Shown here piece by piece: positions 10,795 through 19,781 of a stretch of 64,000 nucleotides of DNA. The position numbers and the translations under genes were made by a program. The notes under the pieces are model-generated. The model was not told the DNA's origin and made no database searches. It saw only the letters and a list, made by a program, of their open reading frames with translations. Origin of the DNA: Desulfotignum sp. (GTDB taxonomy: Bacteria > Desulfobacterota > Desulfobacteria > Desulfobacterales > Desulfobacteraceae); contig JAGYOW010000010.1 in the NCBI GenBank assembly GCA_018399285.1, positions 31,052-95,051 of the forward strand. The letters are read 5' to 3'. Within the stretch, counting starts at the first letter, position 1; every line of letters starts with the position of its first letter.

Positions 10795-11308
10795 TGGATT
10801 TTACCATGGTGGGGGCATCCGGTACTTAAGATTGTTGAATTTAAAGTCTTTGACCACCCCGGCCTTGACTTCAGGCAGGTGATAAATGGAATTTTCAGGA
10901 AACGCGGCATAGGCTTTTGTGTCAAATGATCCTCCCCCAGCGGGGTGACCTGTTTTTCGCCGCTGCTCAGTTTTTCCCAGAACATCTGCGTGTTTGTTGC
11001 ACCGGCAGAAACACGCCCAGTCCGGCCACCACGATGCGGTCATCATTGAAATCATGGGCCGGATTTGAAAACATATCCGGAAAGGGGCAGATATGAGTCA
11101 ACCATCTCCTGCACCACCACATGGTAGTTGATGCCGCCGAACCCATAGGAAGATACGGCTGCTCCGGGGCGCGTTTTCCGGGCGCTGCCATTCTTCCGGA
11201 TCTTTGACGATAAAAAGCGAAGAATTTGACAGATCATGGTTTTTAGACAGGGTTTCAAACTGCCCGTTGGGGGCAGCATGCCCTTGTCCACCGCCAAAAG
11301 CGCCTTGA
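10795..11308 (-). CDS. Megasynthase: junction of first and second ketosynthases (frames broken)
   Basis: In alternating frames this stretch carries the end of KS1 (SSYGFGGINYH) and the start of KS2 (DDRIVVAGLGVFLPGA). The switches lie next to CCCCC, CCCC and similar runs, and homology resumes after each, so KS1 and KS2 were probably encoded as one polypeptide. The mature sequence cannot be reconstructed with certainty from this window. Confidence 0.65.
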
Positions 11309-14300
11309 TCAGCCCGGCGGTCCCCGCCGCCCCCAGCAGATGCCCGATCTGGGACTTGATGGAGGAGATGCCGGCATGGTTGTCTTTGTACCGGAATTCA
11401 GGGTTTCCAGCTCCGCGGCATCCCCGATGGTGGTGGAGGTGCCGTGGGCTTCGATGAACCCGATGTCAGCGGGAGAGATTTCCGGCCGGGTGTGTTCAAA
11501 GCAGCGCTGAACGCTCAATACCTGGCCCCGGGGGTTGGGGGCGGCAATGGACTTGCCCCGGCCGTCGGAAGAGGCCCCGATCCCGTTGACCACCCCCAGG
11601 ATCCGGTCGTTGTCCCGGATGGCGTCTTTCATGCGCTTGAGCACAAACACCACAGACCCTTCTCCCAGCACAAACCCGTCGGCCCGCTGATCAAAAGGAT
11701 AGGATCCCCTGGCTGACAAGGTCCCCATTTTGGCGAACCCGATAAAGGATTCCGGGGCCAGGTGGGTGTTGACCCCGCCCACGATCACCTGGTCATGCTC
11801 GCCGGAGAGCAGCTCGCCGATTCCCGCTTCCAGAGCTGTGATGGACGAGGCGCAGGCCGCATCCACAATATAGTTGGCCCCCCGGACCCCTAAGTGCCGG
11901 GCGATGCGGGACGCCTCGATGTTTAAAAGAATCCCGTGCACCGGGTCATACCCTTTATGTTCCCCTTCCAGTTGTGATTGAAGGTTTTCTCGAATACTGG
12001 TTTTTTCATCTTCGGACAGCGCAGCCCAGGCCTCGGTTTTTTCCATCATGGACAGAATCTGGGGGAACCAGTATTTGAGCTGCAATGTGTTGCCCAGTTC
12101 ATTGGACAGGCAGGTGGCGATGATCACGGCGGTTCTCTGGGGATCTTCACAGATCAACTGATCCTTGTCATCCACAAGGCCGGCATTTTCCACGGCTTTG
12201 TAAGCGGTCTGCAACACCATCTGCTGGCTCCGGGACAACCGTTTGGCCTTGTCCGGGGCATACCCGAACCGTTCATGATCAAATTGAAAATCATCCACCA
12301 CTCCAGCCAGAATGGTGTAGGTTCTGTCTTCGGCAGTCCGGTCCGGACTGTAATACAGATCTTTGTCAAACCGGTGGTCCGGCATGGGTTTGATGGCGTA
12401 TTTTTTTCCCAGGATATTGTCCCACAGGGCATCCGGGGTGTCGGCACCCGGCAGGGTACATCCCATGCCAACCACGGCAATCTCGTCGTTGATCCGGTTT
12501 TTCGGGCTGAAAAGGACCTCCAGCTGGTTCAGGTGATGAAACAATCGGGATTTGGCCGTAAAATAAGTCTCATGGATCTGTTGAATGGTGACATCCTTTT
12601 TAAAGAACGCCAGGCTGTCTCCCACCAGAAAATTGCCTTTTTCCCGGTGTTCCTCATCCTTGAACCAGGTGTAGTACTGCTCTCCGGGCCGTTTGAAATC
12701 CGGCATAAACCCTTTTGCGCCGATCAGCAAAGACCCGATGTTTTTCTTTTCAAAGGCCCGCTTGCGTTCATCCAGGCCGACCTTGTCCAGGATCATGTTG
12801 TCTTCCAGTTCTTTCATTCTTTTTGCAAATGGCGTAGGCGCGGTGCGGGAAGCCAGGCCCAGACTTTTGCCGATCACCACGGTCTCATCTTTTTCAATGA
12901 TGATATCCTGGTATTGTTTGGTGACACTCCGGGTTTTTACGATCTCCTGGGAAAACAGATAGGCCGTGCCCACCTGCAAGCCGATGGCAGCGCCTTTTTT
13001 GGCCAGAAACGAGGTCATGCCGGAGATGAAAAACGAGGCAAAACAGGTGGAGATGCCGCCGGCAAACACCAGCGAGATTTTTGACAAATCCTGATTCCGG
13101 CTCACCAGCGTTTCAATGGCCCCTTCCCACAGCACCAGGGAAGACAGAAACCCCACATGTCCCCCGGCTTCCCCGCCTTCGAAAATGAACCGGATGCATC
13201 CGCTTTTCAATGCATTTTCCATCATGGGCACGGACGGGGTGTGCAGATAGGTTTTGGTGCCGGCCGCCTCCAGGTCCCGCACCTGGGAGGGAATGCCCCC
13301 GGCAAACAGGGCAAAGGGGATCTTGTATTTTTTCACCATGTCCAGATGCTTGTGCACCATGGGGTTGAACGCTTCAATGCCCACCAGGCCGGCCCCGCAG
13401 TTAGACACTTTTTTCTTTCCTTTAGACAGCATCTCATCGGCCAGAGACGCGGGCAAAGATCCCACGGCAAAAAACGGCAGGGCCCCGGCATCCAGCACTT
13501 TTGCCGCAAATTCCGGGTTGTCGGATATATTGGCCATGGGCCCCTGGATCAAGGGCAGCCGGGTGTTCTGGTTCCGGGCGAACGGTGAGTTTTCTTTCAC
13601 CGGGTCAAACGCATCCACACAGTCGAGCACCTGGCCCAGCGTAACAAAAAAATCATGGATCATCTCAGACAGTTTATGGGATTTTTTTGCCATATGCCGG
13701 GCAAACAGCCCGTCCTGTCCCATGAAGAACAGCGACTGGACAAACGGGGCCTGGGTATCGTTCAATGCGATGATCTGAGAGGCTATTTTTTCATACAGCT
13801 GCTGTTCTCCGTTTTCCTGTTCTCCCAGCAGCACGGCGTCCTGCTTCAGGTCTCTGACCACTTTAGTGCCCAGTTTGGCAAATACCCGGAACACCTGTTT
13901 GTCCTGGATGCTGATCTCTGTGGAATCGCCCTCCTCCACCATGGCCAGCAGATTTTTAAAGGCCGGGGACACCGGCGCTTCGTCTGCCAGCAGCACCTGG
14001 GTATCCATGACAAAACCGGACACCCCGGCGGCCAGCATGCCCGCACCTGTGTACTGTCCCACCCCGCCGTGAACAAACACCGGCCGGTTCTGGTGTTTCA
14101 GGTACCACTGCATGAGAATGAAAGAAGAGTATTTGGACACCTGTCCGGCGGCCTCGTTGCCCTTGAGGATCAGGCCATGGGGATCGGCTTGATCAATCCG
14201 GGCGGTCAGGCCGATATCCTTGATCTCCAGCAACACCCGGGTGTCGCCTAAATTCGGCTTTTCAAGGGTGTCACCTGTTTTAGATACGGGCATCACCACC

Positions 14301-14560
14301 AGGTCCAGGTTGGATACCGGCTGTTTTTCCAGGGCTTTGAGCACCGGTAAATCCAATGATGCCAGCCGGATACCGAAAACAATATTTTCTTTGGACAACT
14401 GAAGGATCTTTTGCAGGATCTCTTTGCTGTCCAGAAATTCAGTGTCAAACACAGGCAAAGCCCCCGCCGCATAAACAGCGTGAAAATAAGCAAGGTCAAA
14501 CACCTTGACCGGGGTGTAGATCATCAGCGGCAGCCGGGAGTGCAAAATGCGTGTTATCAT
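11309..14560 (-). CDS. PUFA-synthase-like megasynthase N-terminus: two flavin barrels and ketosynthase
   Basis: Translation starts at 14560 with GGAGAG upstream; the clean frame covers 1083 codons. Residues 1-240 and about 330-600 are two tandem nitronate-monooxygenase/PfaD-like FMN barrels. The second keeps EGGEAGGHVG and FAGGIS; the first is worn at the same place (GNEAAGQVS), losing the His. Residues from about 690 form KS1 with GMGCTLPGA, the active-site Cys in VDAACASS, and EAHGTSTTIGDAAE. The frame breaks near 11393, after which GHLLGAAG supplies the third catalytic residue. In PUFA synthases PfaD is the enoyl reductase acting in trans; here it is fused ahead of KS. The product is unknown. 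The gene is divergent from a sigma-54 activator. Confidence 0.8.
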   Translation of the reverse strand: MITRILHSRLPLMIYTPVKVFDLAYFHAVYAAGALPVFDTEFLDSKEILQKILQLSKENIVFGIRLASLDLPVLKALEKQPVSNLDLVVMPVSKTGDTLEKPNLGDTRVLLEIKDIGLTARIDQADPHGLILKGNEAAGQVSKYSSFILMQWYLKHQNRPVFVHGGVGQYTGAGMLAAGVSGFVMDTQVLLADEAPVSPAFKNLLAMVEEGDSTEISIQDKQVFRVFAKLGTKVVRDLKQDAVLLGEQENGEQQLYEKIASQIIALNDTQAPFVQSLFFMGQDGLFARHMAKKSHKLSEMIHDFFVTLGQVLDCVDAFDPVKENSPFARNQNTRLPLIQGPMANISDNPEFAAKVLDAGALPFFAVGSLPASLADEMLSKGKKKVSNCGAGLVGIEAFNPMVHKHLDMVKKYKIPFALFAGGIPSQVRDLEAAGTKTYLHTPSVPMMENALKSGCIRFIFEGGEAGGHVGFLSSLVLWEGAIETLVSRNQDLSKISLVFAGGISTCFASFFISGMTSFLAKKGAAIGLQVGTAYLFSQEIVKTRSVTKQYQDIIIEKDETVVIGKSLGLASRTAPTPFAKRMKELEDNMILDKVGLDERKRAFEKKNIGSLLIGAKGFMPDFKRPGEQYYTWFKDEEHREKGNFLVGDSLAFFKKDVTIQQIHETYFTAKSRLFHHLNQLEVLFSPKNRINDEIAVVGMGCTLPGADTPDALWDNILGKKYAIKPMPDHRFDKDLYYSPDRTAEDRTYTILAGVVDDFQFDHERFGYAPDKAKRLSRSQQMVLQTAYKAVENAGLVDDKDQLICEDPQRTAVIIATCLSNELGNTLQLKYWFPQILSMMEKTEAWAALSEDEKTSIRENLQSQLEGEHKGYDPVHGILLNIEASRIARHLGVRGANYIVDAACASSITALEAGIGELLSGEHDQVIVGGVNTHLAPESFIGFAKMGTLSARGSYPFDQRADGFVLGEGSVVFVLKRMKDAIRDNDRILGVVNGIGASSDGRGKSIAAPNPRGQVLSVQRCFEHTRPEISPADIGFIEAHGTSTTIGDAAELETLNSGTKTTMPASPPSSPRSGICWGRRGPPG

Positions 14561-14585
14561 GGGAACTCTCCATTGGGAATTTTAG

Positions 14586-14625
14586 CGTTTTTGCCCCTGT
14601 CTTCTATCAACAGGAGCGAAAAACG
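14586..14625 (-). promoter_or_regulatory. Leader hairpin ahead of the megasynthase
   Basis: A two-part stem (CGTTTTT with AAAAACG, then CCTGT with ACAGG, separated by an internal bulge) lies just upstream of the ribosome binding site of the minus-strand megasynthase. No U-run follows, so it is not a standard terminator. A role in mRNA stability or translation is only inference. Confidence 0.35.
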
Positions 14626-14667
14626 GGATTGGGTTCAAATAATTTCATGAGTATCCCCATAATGTTA

Positions 14668-14682
14668 TCAAAAACCATGCCA
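14668..14682 (-). promoter_or_regulatory. Possible sigma-54-type promoter for the megasynthase
   Basis: On the minus strand the sequence reads TGGCAT, five bases, TTGA, close to the -24/-12 pattern TGGCAC-N5-TTGC but lacking the usual C at -12. It lies about 108 bases before the start codon and next to a sigma-54 activator gene, which is the main reason to report it. Confidence 0.25.
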
Positions 14683-14827
14683 CAAGGACAAAAACAGATA
14701 ACACTCTGTATTCAAATAATTTTCATCTTATACGTCCCTTCGGTCCGATTGCCTGAAATGTTTTATTCTTGCATTTTATGAACATTGGTTATACAAAAAC
14801 GCACATGACCATACACAGGAACCCCCT

Positions 14828-16306
14828 ATGAAAAAAGCCGTACTGACCCAGACCGAGCGCCATTTTTTCAAAACCGTCCACAACGCGGCTTTTGCCAACC
14901 CGTTCAGTGAACTGCGGGAACGCCTGGATCAAAAAATCGCCGGGCTGTTCCCGTCTGCGGCCCGCCGGAAAAGCAAGGACATGTGCGTGCTGGAAGTGGA
15001 CCGGCAGCTCAAAAAACTGGCCCGCCAGAACAGAGGCAACATCAATCAGTACACGGGAGAGGACCGGGAAGTGCTGCGGGTGGTGTATCTGTTCGATGTT
15101 TTCCATAAATTCCGGGACCGGTTTGATCAGCTGATCCAGGATCAGATCACGGCCCAGGATGAGCCCGTGCCCGTGAATTTTGTGGATGAAGCCAGGGAAA
15201 TGATGAAGGAAAAAGGGTTTTCCACCTCCCGGTTTTACCATTATTTTGCCCTGTCTTTTCAACTGCGCCGGGCATTTTATTTTATCTCAAACACCCTGGT
15301 GGGTGCCAGCCCCTGTATGAAAACCTTTAAAAAACACCTCTGGTACAACGTGTTTACCTACAATATCGGGCTGTATGACCAGCATCTGTGGAACCGGATG
15401 GAAGATTTTTCCACACTGCTTCTAGGAGAGACCGGCACGGGCAAAGGCACGGCCGCCCGAGCCATCGGCATGAGCGGATTCATTCCTTTTGACATAAAAT
15501 GCGGCTGTTTTGTTCAAAGCTTCACCCGGGCGTTTTCCTCATTAAACCTGTCCCAGTATCCGGAAACCCTTTTGGAATCCGAACTGTTCGGTCACACCAA
15601 AGGGGCATTCACCGGGGCCGTGGAAGATTACCAGGGGGTGCTGGACCGGTGCAGCCCCCATGGCGCCATTCTTTTAGATGAAATTGGAGAGATCCCGGAC
15701 CATATCCAGGTCAAACTGCTGCGGGTACTCCAGGAACGCACCTTTACCCCCGTGGGTGCCCATAGGCTGTCCCGTTTCAACGGCCGGGTCATTGCCGCCA
15801 CCAACCGTCCGAAAAAAGAGATCATGGACGGCCGGGTCTTTAGAGAAGATTTCTATTACCGGCTGTGCTCGGACATCATTGAAGTACCGCCCCTGCGCAC
15901 CCGGATTCAACAGGATCCGGCCGAACTGGACACCCTCCTGGATTTCACGGTCACCCGCATGCTCGGTCTGGCGTCACCGAAAATCACGACCAAAATCAAA
16001 AGAATTATTGACCGCCGCTTGGGAAACCATTATAGCTGGCCTGGAAATGTCCGGGAACTGGAGCAATGTGTGAGAAGCGTGCTGCTCCGAAGAGATTACT
16101 TAGGCAAACAGGCGCCCGAAGACGTATCTCTTTCCAGTTTTCTGTGTCAGGGCATTCAGGCCCAGGATCTGCCGGTTTCCGACCTGTTGTCCGGATACTG
16201 CACCCTGTTGTATGAAACTTTGGGCACCTATGAAAAAGTGGCCCAAAAAACCGGGCTGGACAGACGAACAGTCAAAAAATATATCATGACCCACAAACAG
16301 ACATAA
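14828..16306 (+). CDS. Sigma-54-dependent transcriptional activator
   Basis: A 492-residue bacterial enhancer-binding protein. The AAA+ domain shows Walker A GETGTGKG, the sigma-54 contact loop GAFTGAVED, Walker B ILLDEIGEI and the later WPGNVRELEQ. The C-terminus ends in a short helix-turn-helix (YEKVAQKTGLDRRTVKKYI). The first 180 or so residues are not a receiver domain and show no phosphorylation motif; they may sense a ligand or partner directly. The gene is divergent from the megasynthase and is followed nine bases later by an acyltransferase, so control of lipid synthesis at this locus is a reasonable inference. Confidence 0.9.
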   Translation: MKKAVLTQTERHFFKTVHNAAFANPFSELRERLDQKIAGLFPSAARRKSKDMCVLEVDRQLKKLARQNRGNINQYTGEDREVLRVVYLFDVFHKFRDRFDQLIQDQITAQDEPVPVNFVDEAREMMKEKGFSTSRFYHYFALSFQLRRAFYFISNTLVGASPCMKTFKKHLWYNVFTYNIGLYDQHLWNRMEDFSTLLLGETGTGKGTAARAIGMSGFIPFDIKCGCFVQSFTRAFSSLNLSQYPETLLESELFGHTKGAFTGAVEDYQGVLDRCSPHGAILLDEIGEIPDHIQVKLLRVLQERTFTPVGAHRLSRFNGRVIAATNRPKKEIMDGRVFREDFYYRLCSDIIEVPPLRTRIQQDPAELDTLLDFTVTRMLGLASPKITTKIKRIIDRRLGNHYSWPGNVRELEQCVRSVLLRRDYLGKQAPEDVSLSSFLCQGIQAQDLPVSDLLSGYCTLLYETLGTYEKVAQKTGLDRRTVKKYIMTHKQT

Positions 16307-16315
16307 GGACCTTTC

Positions 16316-17197
16316 ATGTTTTCTTTTCTGCCATCACCGCTGAAAGGTGCGGTATCTTTTTTGATTTACCTGATCAACACCATTTTGCTCACTGTGCCGT
16401 TGATACTGATTTCCCTGCTCAAGTTCATTCTGCCGTTTCAACCGGTGGTGGTGATCCTGGACCGGATACTCATGGGCATTGCCGGACTGTGGATTTACAT
16501 CAATTCCGTTAACACGGACCTGTTTTGCAAAATCGACTGGGACATCCGGGGGCTGGGCAAACTGGCACCCAGGCAATGGTATCTGGTGCTGTCCAATCAT
16601 CAGTCCTGGGTGGATATTCTGGTGCTTCAGAAAACATTGCGCAAAAAAGTCCCCATGCTTAAATTTTTTTTAAAAAAAGAGCTGATCTGGGTCCCGTTTC
16701 TGGGGCTGGCCTGGTGGGCCCTGGATTTTCCGTTCATGAAACGCTATTCCAGGGAATTTCTGGCTAAAAACCCCCATATGAAGGGGAAAGATCTGGAAAG
16801 TACCCGAAAAGCCTGTCAAAAATTCAAACACACCCCCGTGTCCATCATGAATTTCGTGGAAGGCACCCGGTACACCCCGGAAAAAGCCAAAACATCCGCG
16901 TTTTCACATCTTTTGACCCCTAAAGCCGGCGGCATCGCCTTTGTTCTGGGATCCATGGATCAATGTCTCAATCACATTCTGGATGTCACCATTGTTTACC
17001 CGGACCGGGTGCCGAGTTTCTGGTCATTCATATCCGGTAAAACCCGGAAAATCATTGTGGATTGTCAATTGCTGGAAATCGGATGGCAGATCAAAGGGGA
17101 TTATTTCAATGATCCGGTTTTCAAGGCACAGTTCTGTGAATGGCTCAATCAGTTGTGGCAGGAAAAAGACCGAAAAATCGAACGGCTGCTTTCCTAA
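16316..17197 (+). CDS. PlsC-family acyltransferase
   Basis: A 293-residue membrane-bound acyltransferase of the 1-acylglycerol-3-phosphate O-acyltransferase family. A hydrophobic N-terminus is followed by the catalytic H-X4-D block (NHQSWVD) and the acceptor-binding EGTRYTPEK motif. Residues between them (KKELIWVPFLGLAWW) fit the family. It sits directly behind the sigma-54 activator, with the ribosome binding site overlapping that gene's stop. Because the megasynthase is adjacent, it may place the unusual acyl chain onto glycerolipid; this is inference. Its last four bases overlap the convergent ispH-ubiA gene. Confidence 0.85.
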   Translation: MFSFLPSPLKGAVSFLIYLINTILLTVPLILISLLKFILPFQPVVVILDRILMGIAGLWIYINSVNTDLFCKIDWDIRGLGKLAPRQWYLVLSNHQSWVDILVLQKTLRKKVPMLKFFLKKELIWVPFLGLAWWALDFPFMKRYSREFLAKNPHMKGKDLESTRKACQKFKHTPVSIMNFVEGTRYTPEKAKTSAFSHLLTPKAGGIAFVLGSMDQCLNHILDVTIVYPDRVPSFWSFISGKTRKIIVDCQLLEIGWQIKGDYFNDPVFKAQFCEWLNQLWQEKDRKIERLLS

Positions 17198-18909
17198 AGA
17201 AGGGCGGCCGTCACACCGGTCAGAAGAAATGAGGATTCGATCATAAATTCCATCTGAGTGCCTGAGATCCGGGAGTCTTTTCCAAAAAAATGAACCAGCA
17301 CCAGCATGAGACCGGGCACCAGAGCCAGCAGCAATGCCAGAGAAAAAGACAATCCGGCCGGCCAGGCCCCTGCCAGCAGCACCAGGGTTGCAATCAGCAC
17401 ATACCGGATCAGAACAAAGCTTTTTTTTTCTCCCAGAAGTATGGGCAGGGTTTCCCTGCCGGCGATCCGGTCACCCTGGATGGCCTTGATATCGAAAAAT
17501 GCCGTCCGGCTGAACACCAGCCCGGCGGCATATAAAAATGCCACGGCCATCCACAAAGGGACACTGCGGGTATCCACGGCCGGCAGAATACTGGTGACAA
17601 CCCCCCAGGCCATGGCAATCAGGATGGTTTTGGATCCGGGAATGTCCTTGATACGCCGGATCTGCTGTTTTCTGCCCAATCCCCGGGGGAGGATCTTCAG
17701 GTTATAGGACAGTCCCAGAAGGCTCATAATGAGAAGAATGAAAAACGACATCACCCCCGTGGTATATGCCAGATACAACCCGGCCCCGCCGGAACTCACC
17801 GCCAGCAGCGCCAGAACAGGGCGATACCGCCGGTAGAACCCGGCCCGGTCCGGATGGTTGTATGTGTCTGATTTAACGGCAAACATATTGTTCAATACCT
17901 GCATGGAAAACACATAAAGCATGGCAATGGCGGCATGAATCCATGTGCGGGGCAGTTGCTGGACCACGGAACAGGCATAGGTCAGGCTGCCGGCCCCCAG
18001 CGCCAGCAGCAGGTTGGTCTTTAAAAGAAACCCCTGGATCCGGGAGATGACTCCCGCCACAGGGCGCTGATGCTCAAGGTGCCGGGCCACCCGGGAACAG
18101 GTGTCGGTGATGATCCAGTTAGGCGTGGAGGCACCCGCGGTAATGGCAATGGACCGGAATCCTGCAAGGGCGGTGAAATCGATTTCCGACACGGTTTCAA
18201 TATGCGTGGTAAAGGCCCGGGTTTCAGCGGCCACCTGGGCCAGGCGCCGGGTATTTCCGCTCTGCCTTCCCCCCACCACGATCACGGCATCATGGGTGGC
18301 GGCCAAGTGTCTGACCTCCTGCTGCCGGCGCTCCGTGGACCCGCAGATGGTATCAAACACCTGGTAATGGGGCCGGTGTTCCGCGCAAAAGGCTTTGATT
18401 TCATCATATAATGCTGTATTCTGGGTGGTCTGGGCCACCACCACGGCGTTTTCAAATACGGGCAACGCCCTTAACTGATCCATGGCTGTCACCGTGTGTC
18501 CGTTGCCCTGGGCATATCCCAGCAGTCCTTTGACCTCGGGATGATTTTCTTCACCGATAATAATGGTGGCATATCCTTTCTGGGCAAATTTTCGAATAAT
18601 CACCTGAACCCGGACCACCCGGGGACAGGTGGCATTGATCACGGTGAATCCCGCTTTTTTCAGGGTGGTTTCATCTTCAGGCGGCACACCATGGGCCCGG
18701 ATCAGCACCAGTCCCGTGCCTTTTGCAGGGATGGTATCCAGCCGAAAAATCCCCTTGGTCTCCAGCATTTCCAGCACCTGGGGGTTGTGGATCAGCGGGC
18801 CGTAGGTATATATCGGTGTATCGGATTTATTGGCGGCATCCAGCACCATGTCCACGGCCCGGCGAACCCCCATGCAGAAGCCGGCGGTTTTTGCAATGGT
18901 AATTTTCAT
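17194..18909 (-). CDS. ispH: IspH (HMBPP reductase) fused to a UbiA-family prenyltransferase domain
   Basis: A 571-residue fusion. Residues 1 to about 282 are IspH, the last enzyme of the MEP isoprenoid pathway; its three iron-sulfur Cys are in GFCMGV, NATCPRV and DTICGST. The remaining 290 residues are a multi-span UbiA-like domain. Its second Asp motif is well kept (DIKAIQGDRIAGRETLP), but the first is altered (NNMFAVKSDTYNHPD instead of N/DDxxDxxxD). The start overlaps the parB stop (ATGA). Stop codon is TAG. The fusion is continuous with no frame lesion. The prenyl acceptor is unknown; quinone or lipid prenylation are options. Confidence 0.9.
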   Translation of the reverse strand: MKITIAKTAGFCMGVRRAVDMVLDAANKSDTPIYTYGPLIHNPQVLEMLETKGIFRLDTIPAKGTGLVLIRAHGVPPEDETTLKKAGFTVINATCPRVVRVQVIIRKFAQKGYATIIIGEENHPEVKGLLGYAQGNGHTVTAMDQLRALPVFENAVVVAQTTQNTALYDEIKAFCAEHRPHYQVFDTICGSTERRQQEVRHLAATHDAVIVVGGRQSGNTRRLAQVAAETRAFTTHIETVSEIDFTALAGFRSIAITAGASTPNWIITDTCSRVARHLEHQRPVAGVISRIQGFLLKTNLLLALGAGSLTYACSVVQQLPRTWIHAAIAMLYVFSMQVLNNMFAVKSDTYNHPDRAGFYRRYRPVLALLAVSSGGAGLYLAYTTGVMSFFILLIMSLLGLSYNLKILPRGLGRKQQIRRIKDIPGSKTILIAMAWGVVTSILPAVDTRSVPLWMAVAFLYAAGLVFSRTAFFDIKAIQGDRIAGRETLPILLGEKKSFVLIRYVLIATLVLLAGAWPAGLSFSLALLLALVPGLMLVLVHFFGKDSRISGTQMEFMIESSFLLTGVTAALL

Positions 18910-19781
18910 GAAATATTGATCAGCAGGTTCACCAGCCGGGAAAATTCCGATTGAGACGTGAAATTGATTTCAATCCGTCCTTTTTCCCCGGTTTTTCGAA
19001 TTTTCACCGGAGACTGGATCTGACTGGAAATCTGGGAACAGGTGTTTTCCAGAAAAGCCTGTTCTGTTGCGGACAGGTTCCGGACCGGCGCGGGTTTTTC
19101 CTGTTTGGACTGATTCACCAGAAGCTCGGTTTTTCTGACCGACAGTTTCTGGGCCACCACCTGTTCGAACAGGGCCAGCTGGGTTTCCAGAGATTCCGCA
19201 CCCAGCAGGGCCCGGGCATGACCCGTGGAAATTTCTTCATCCAGAAGACTTTGCTTGATTTTTTCAGGCAAGCCCCGCAGCCGGAGCAGATTGGCAATGG
19301 TGGAACGGTTTTTGCCGATTTTTTTGGCCACTTTTTCCTGGGTATAGCCGAATTCATCCATGAGCCTGAAATAGGCTTCCGCTTCTTCCAGCACATTCAG
19401 GTTGGCCCGCTGAATATTCTCAATGATGGACACTTCCAGCACCTGCTGATCGGTCAGGTTCTTGACCACCACGGGCACATGGCTCAAATTGGCTGACTTG
19501 GCGGCCCTCAGCCGCCGTTCCCCGGCGATCAGCTCATAGGTGCCGTCCATATGCCGGACCAGCAGCGGTTGCAATATCCCCTGCTCGGCAATGGAATCCT
19601 TTAGACGGTCCAGTTCCTCTTCATTGAAATCAGTCCGGGGTTGATACCGGTTGGGAGCGATATTTCCCACCGGACACATGAAAAATTCCCCCCGATCCTT
19701 CTGGGCATCCATATCAAAATCCGGAATCAATGCACCGATGCCCCGGCCCAGGCCTGTTTTTTTCTTTTTTTTATCCATCAT
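18906..19781 (-). CDS. parB: Chromosome-partitioning protein ParB
   Basis: A 291-residue ParB/Spo0J protein. The N-terminal CTP-binding and parS-loading domain contains ELIAGERRLRAAK (the GERRxRA motif), followed by the IENIQRANLN segment and a helix-turn-helix (YTQEKVAKKIGKNRSTIANLLRL). The short C-terminal part would dimerise. Its start overlaps the parA stop by four bases, and its stop overlaps the ispH-ubiA start, so three genes are probably one transcript. Confidence 0.95.
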   Translation of the reverse strand: MMDKKKKKTGLGRGIGALIPDFDMDAQKDRGEFFMCPVGNIAPNRYQPRTDFNEEELDRLKDSIAEQGILQPLLVRHMDGTYELIAGERRLRAAKSANLSHVPVVVKNLTDQQVLEVSIIENIQRANLNVLEEAEAYFRLMDEFGYTQEKVAKKIGKNRSTIANLLRLRGLPEKIKQSLLDEEISTGHARALLGAESLETQLALFEQVVAQKLSVRKTELLVNQSKQEKPAPVRNLSATEQAFLENTCSQISSQIQSPVKIRKTGEKGRIEINFTSQSEFSRLVNLLINIS

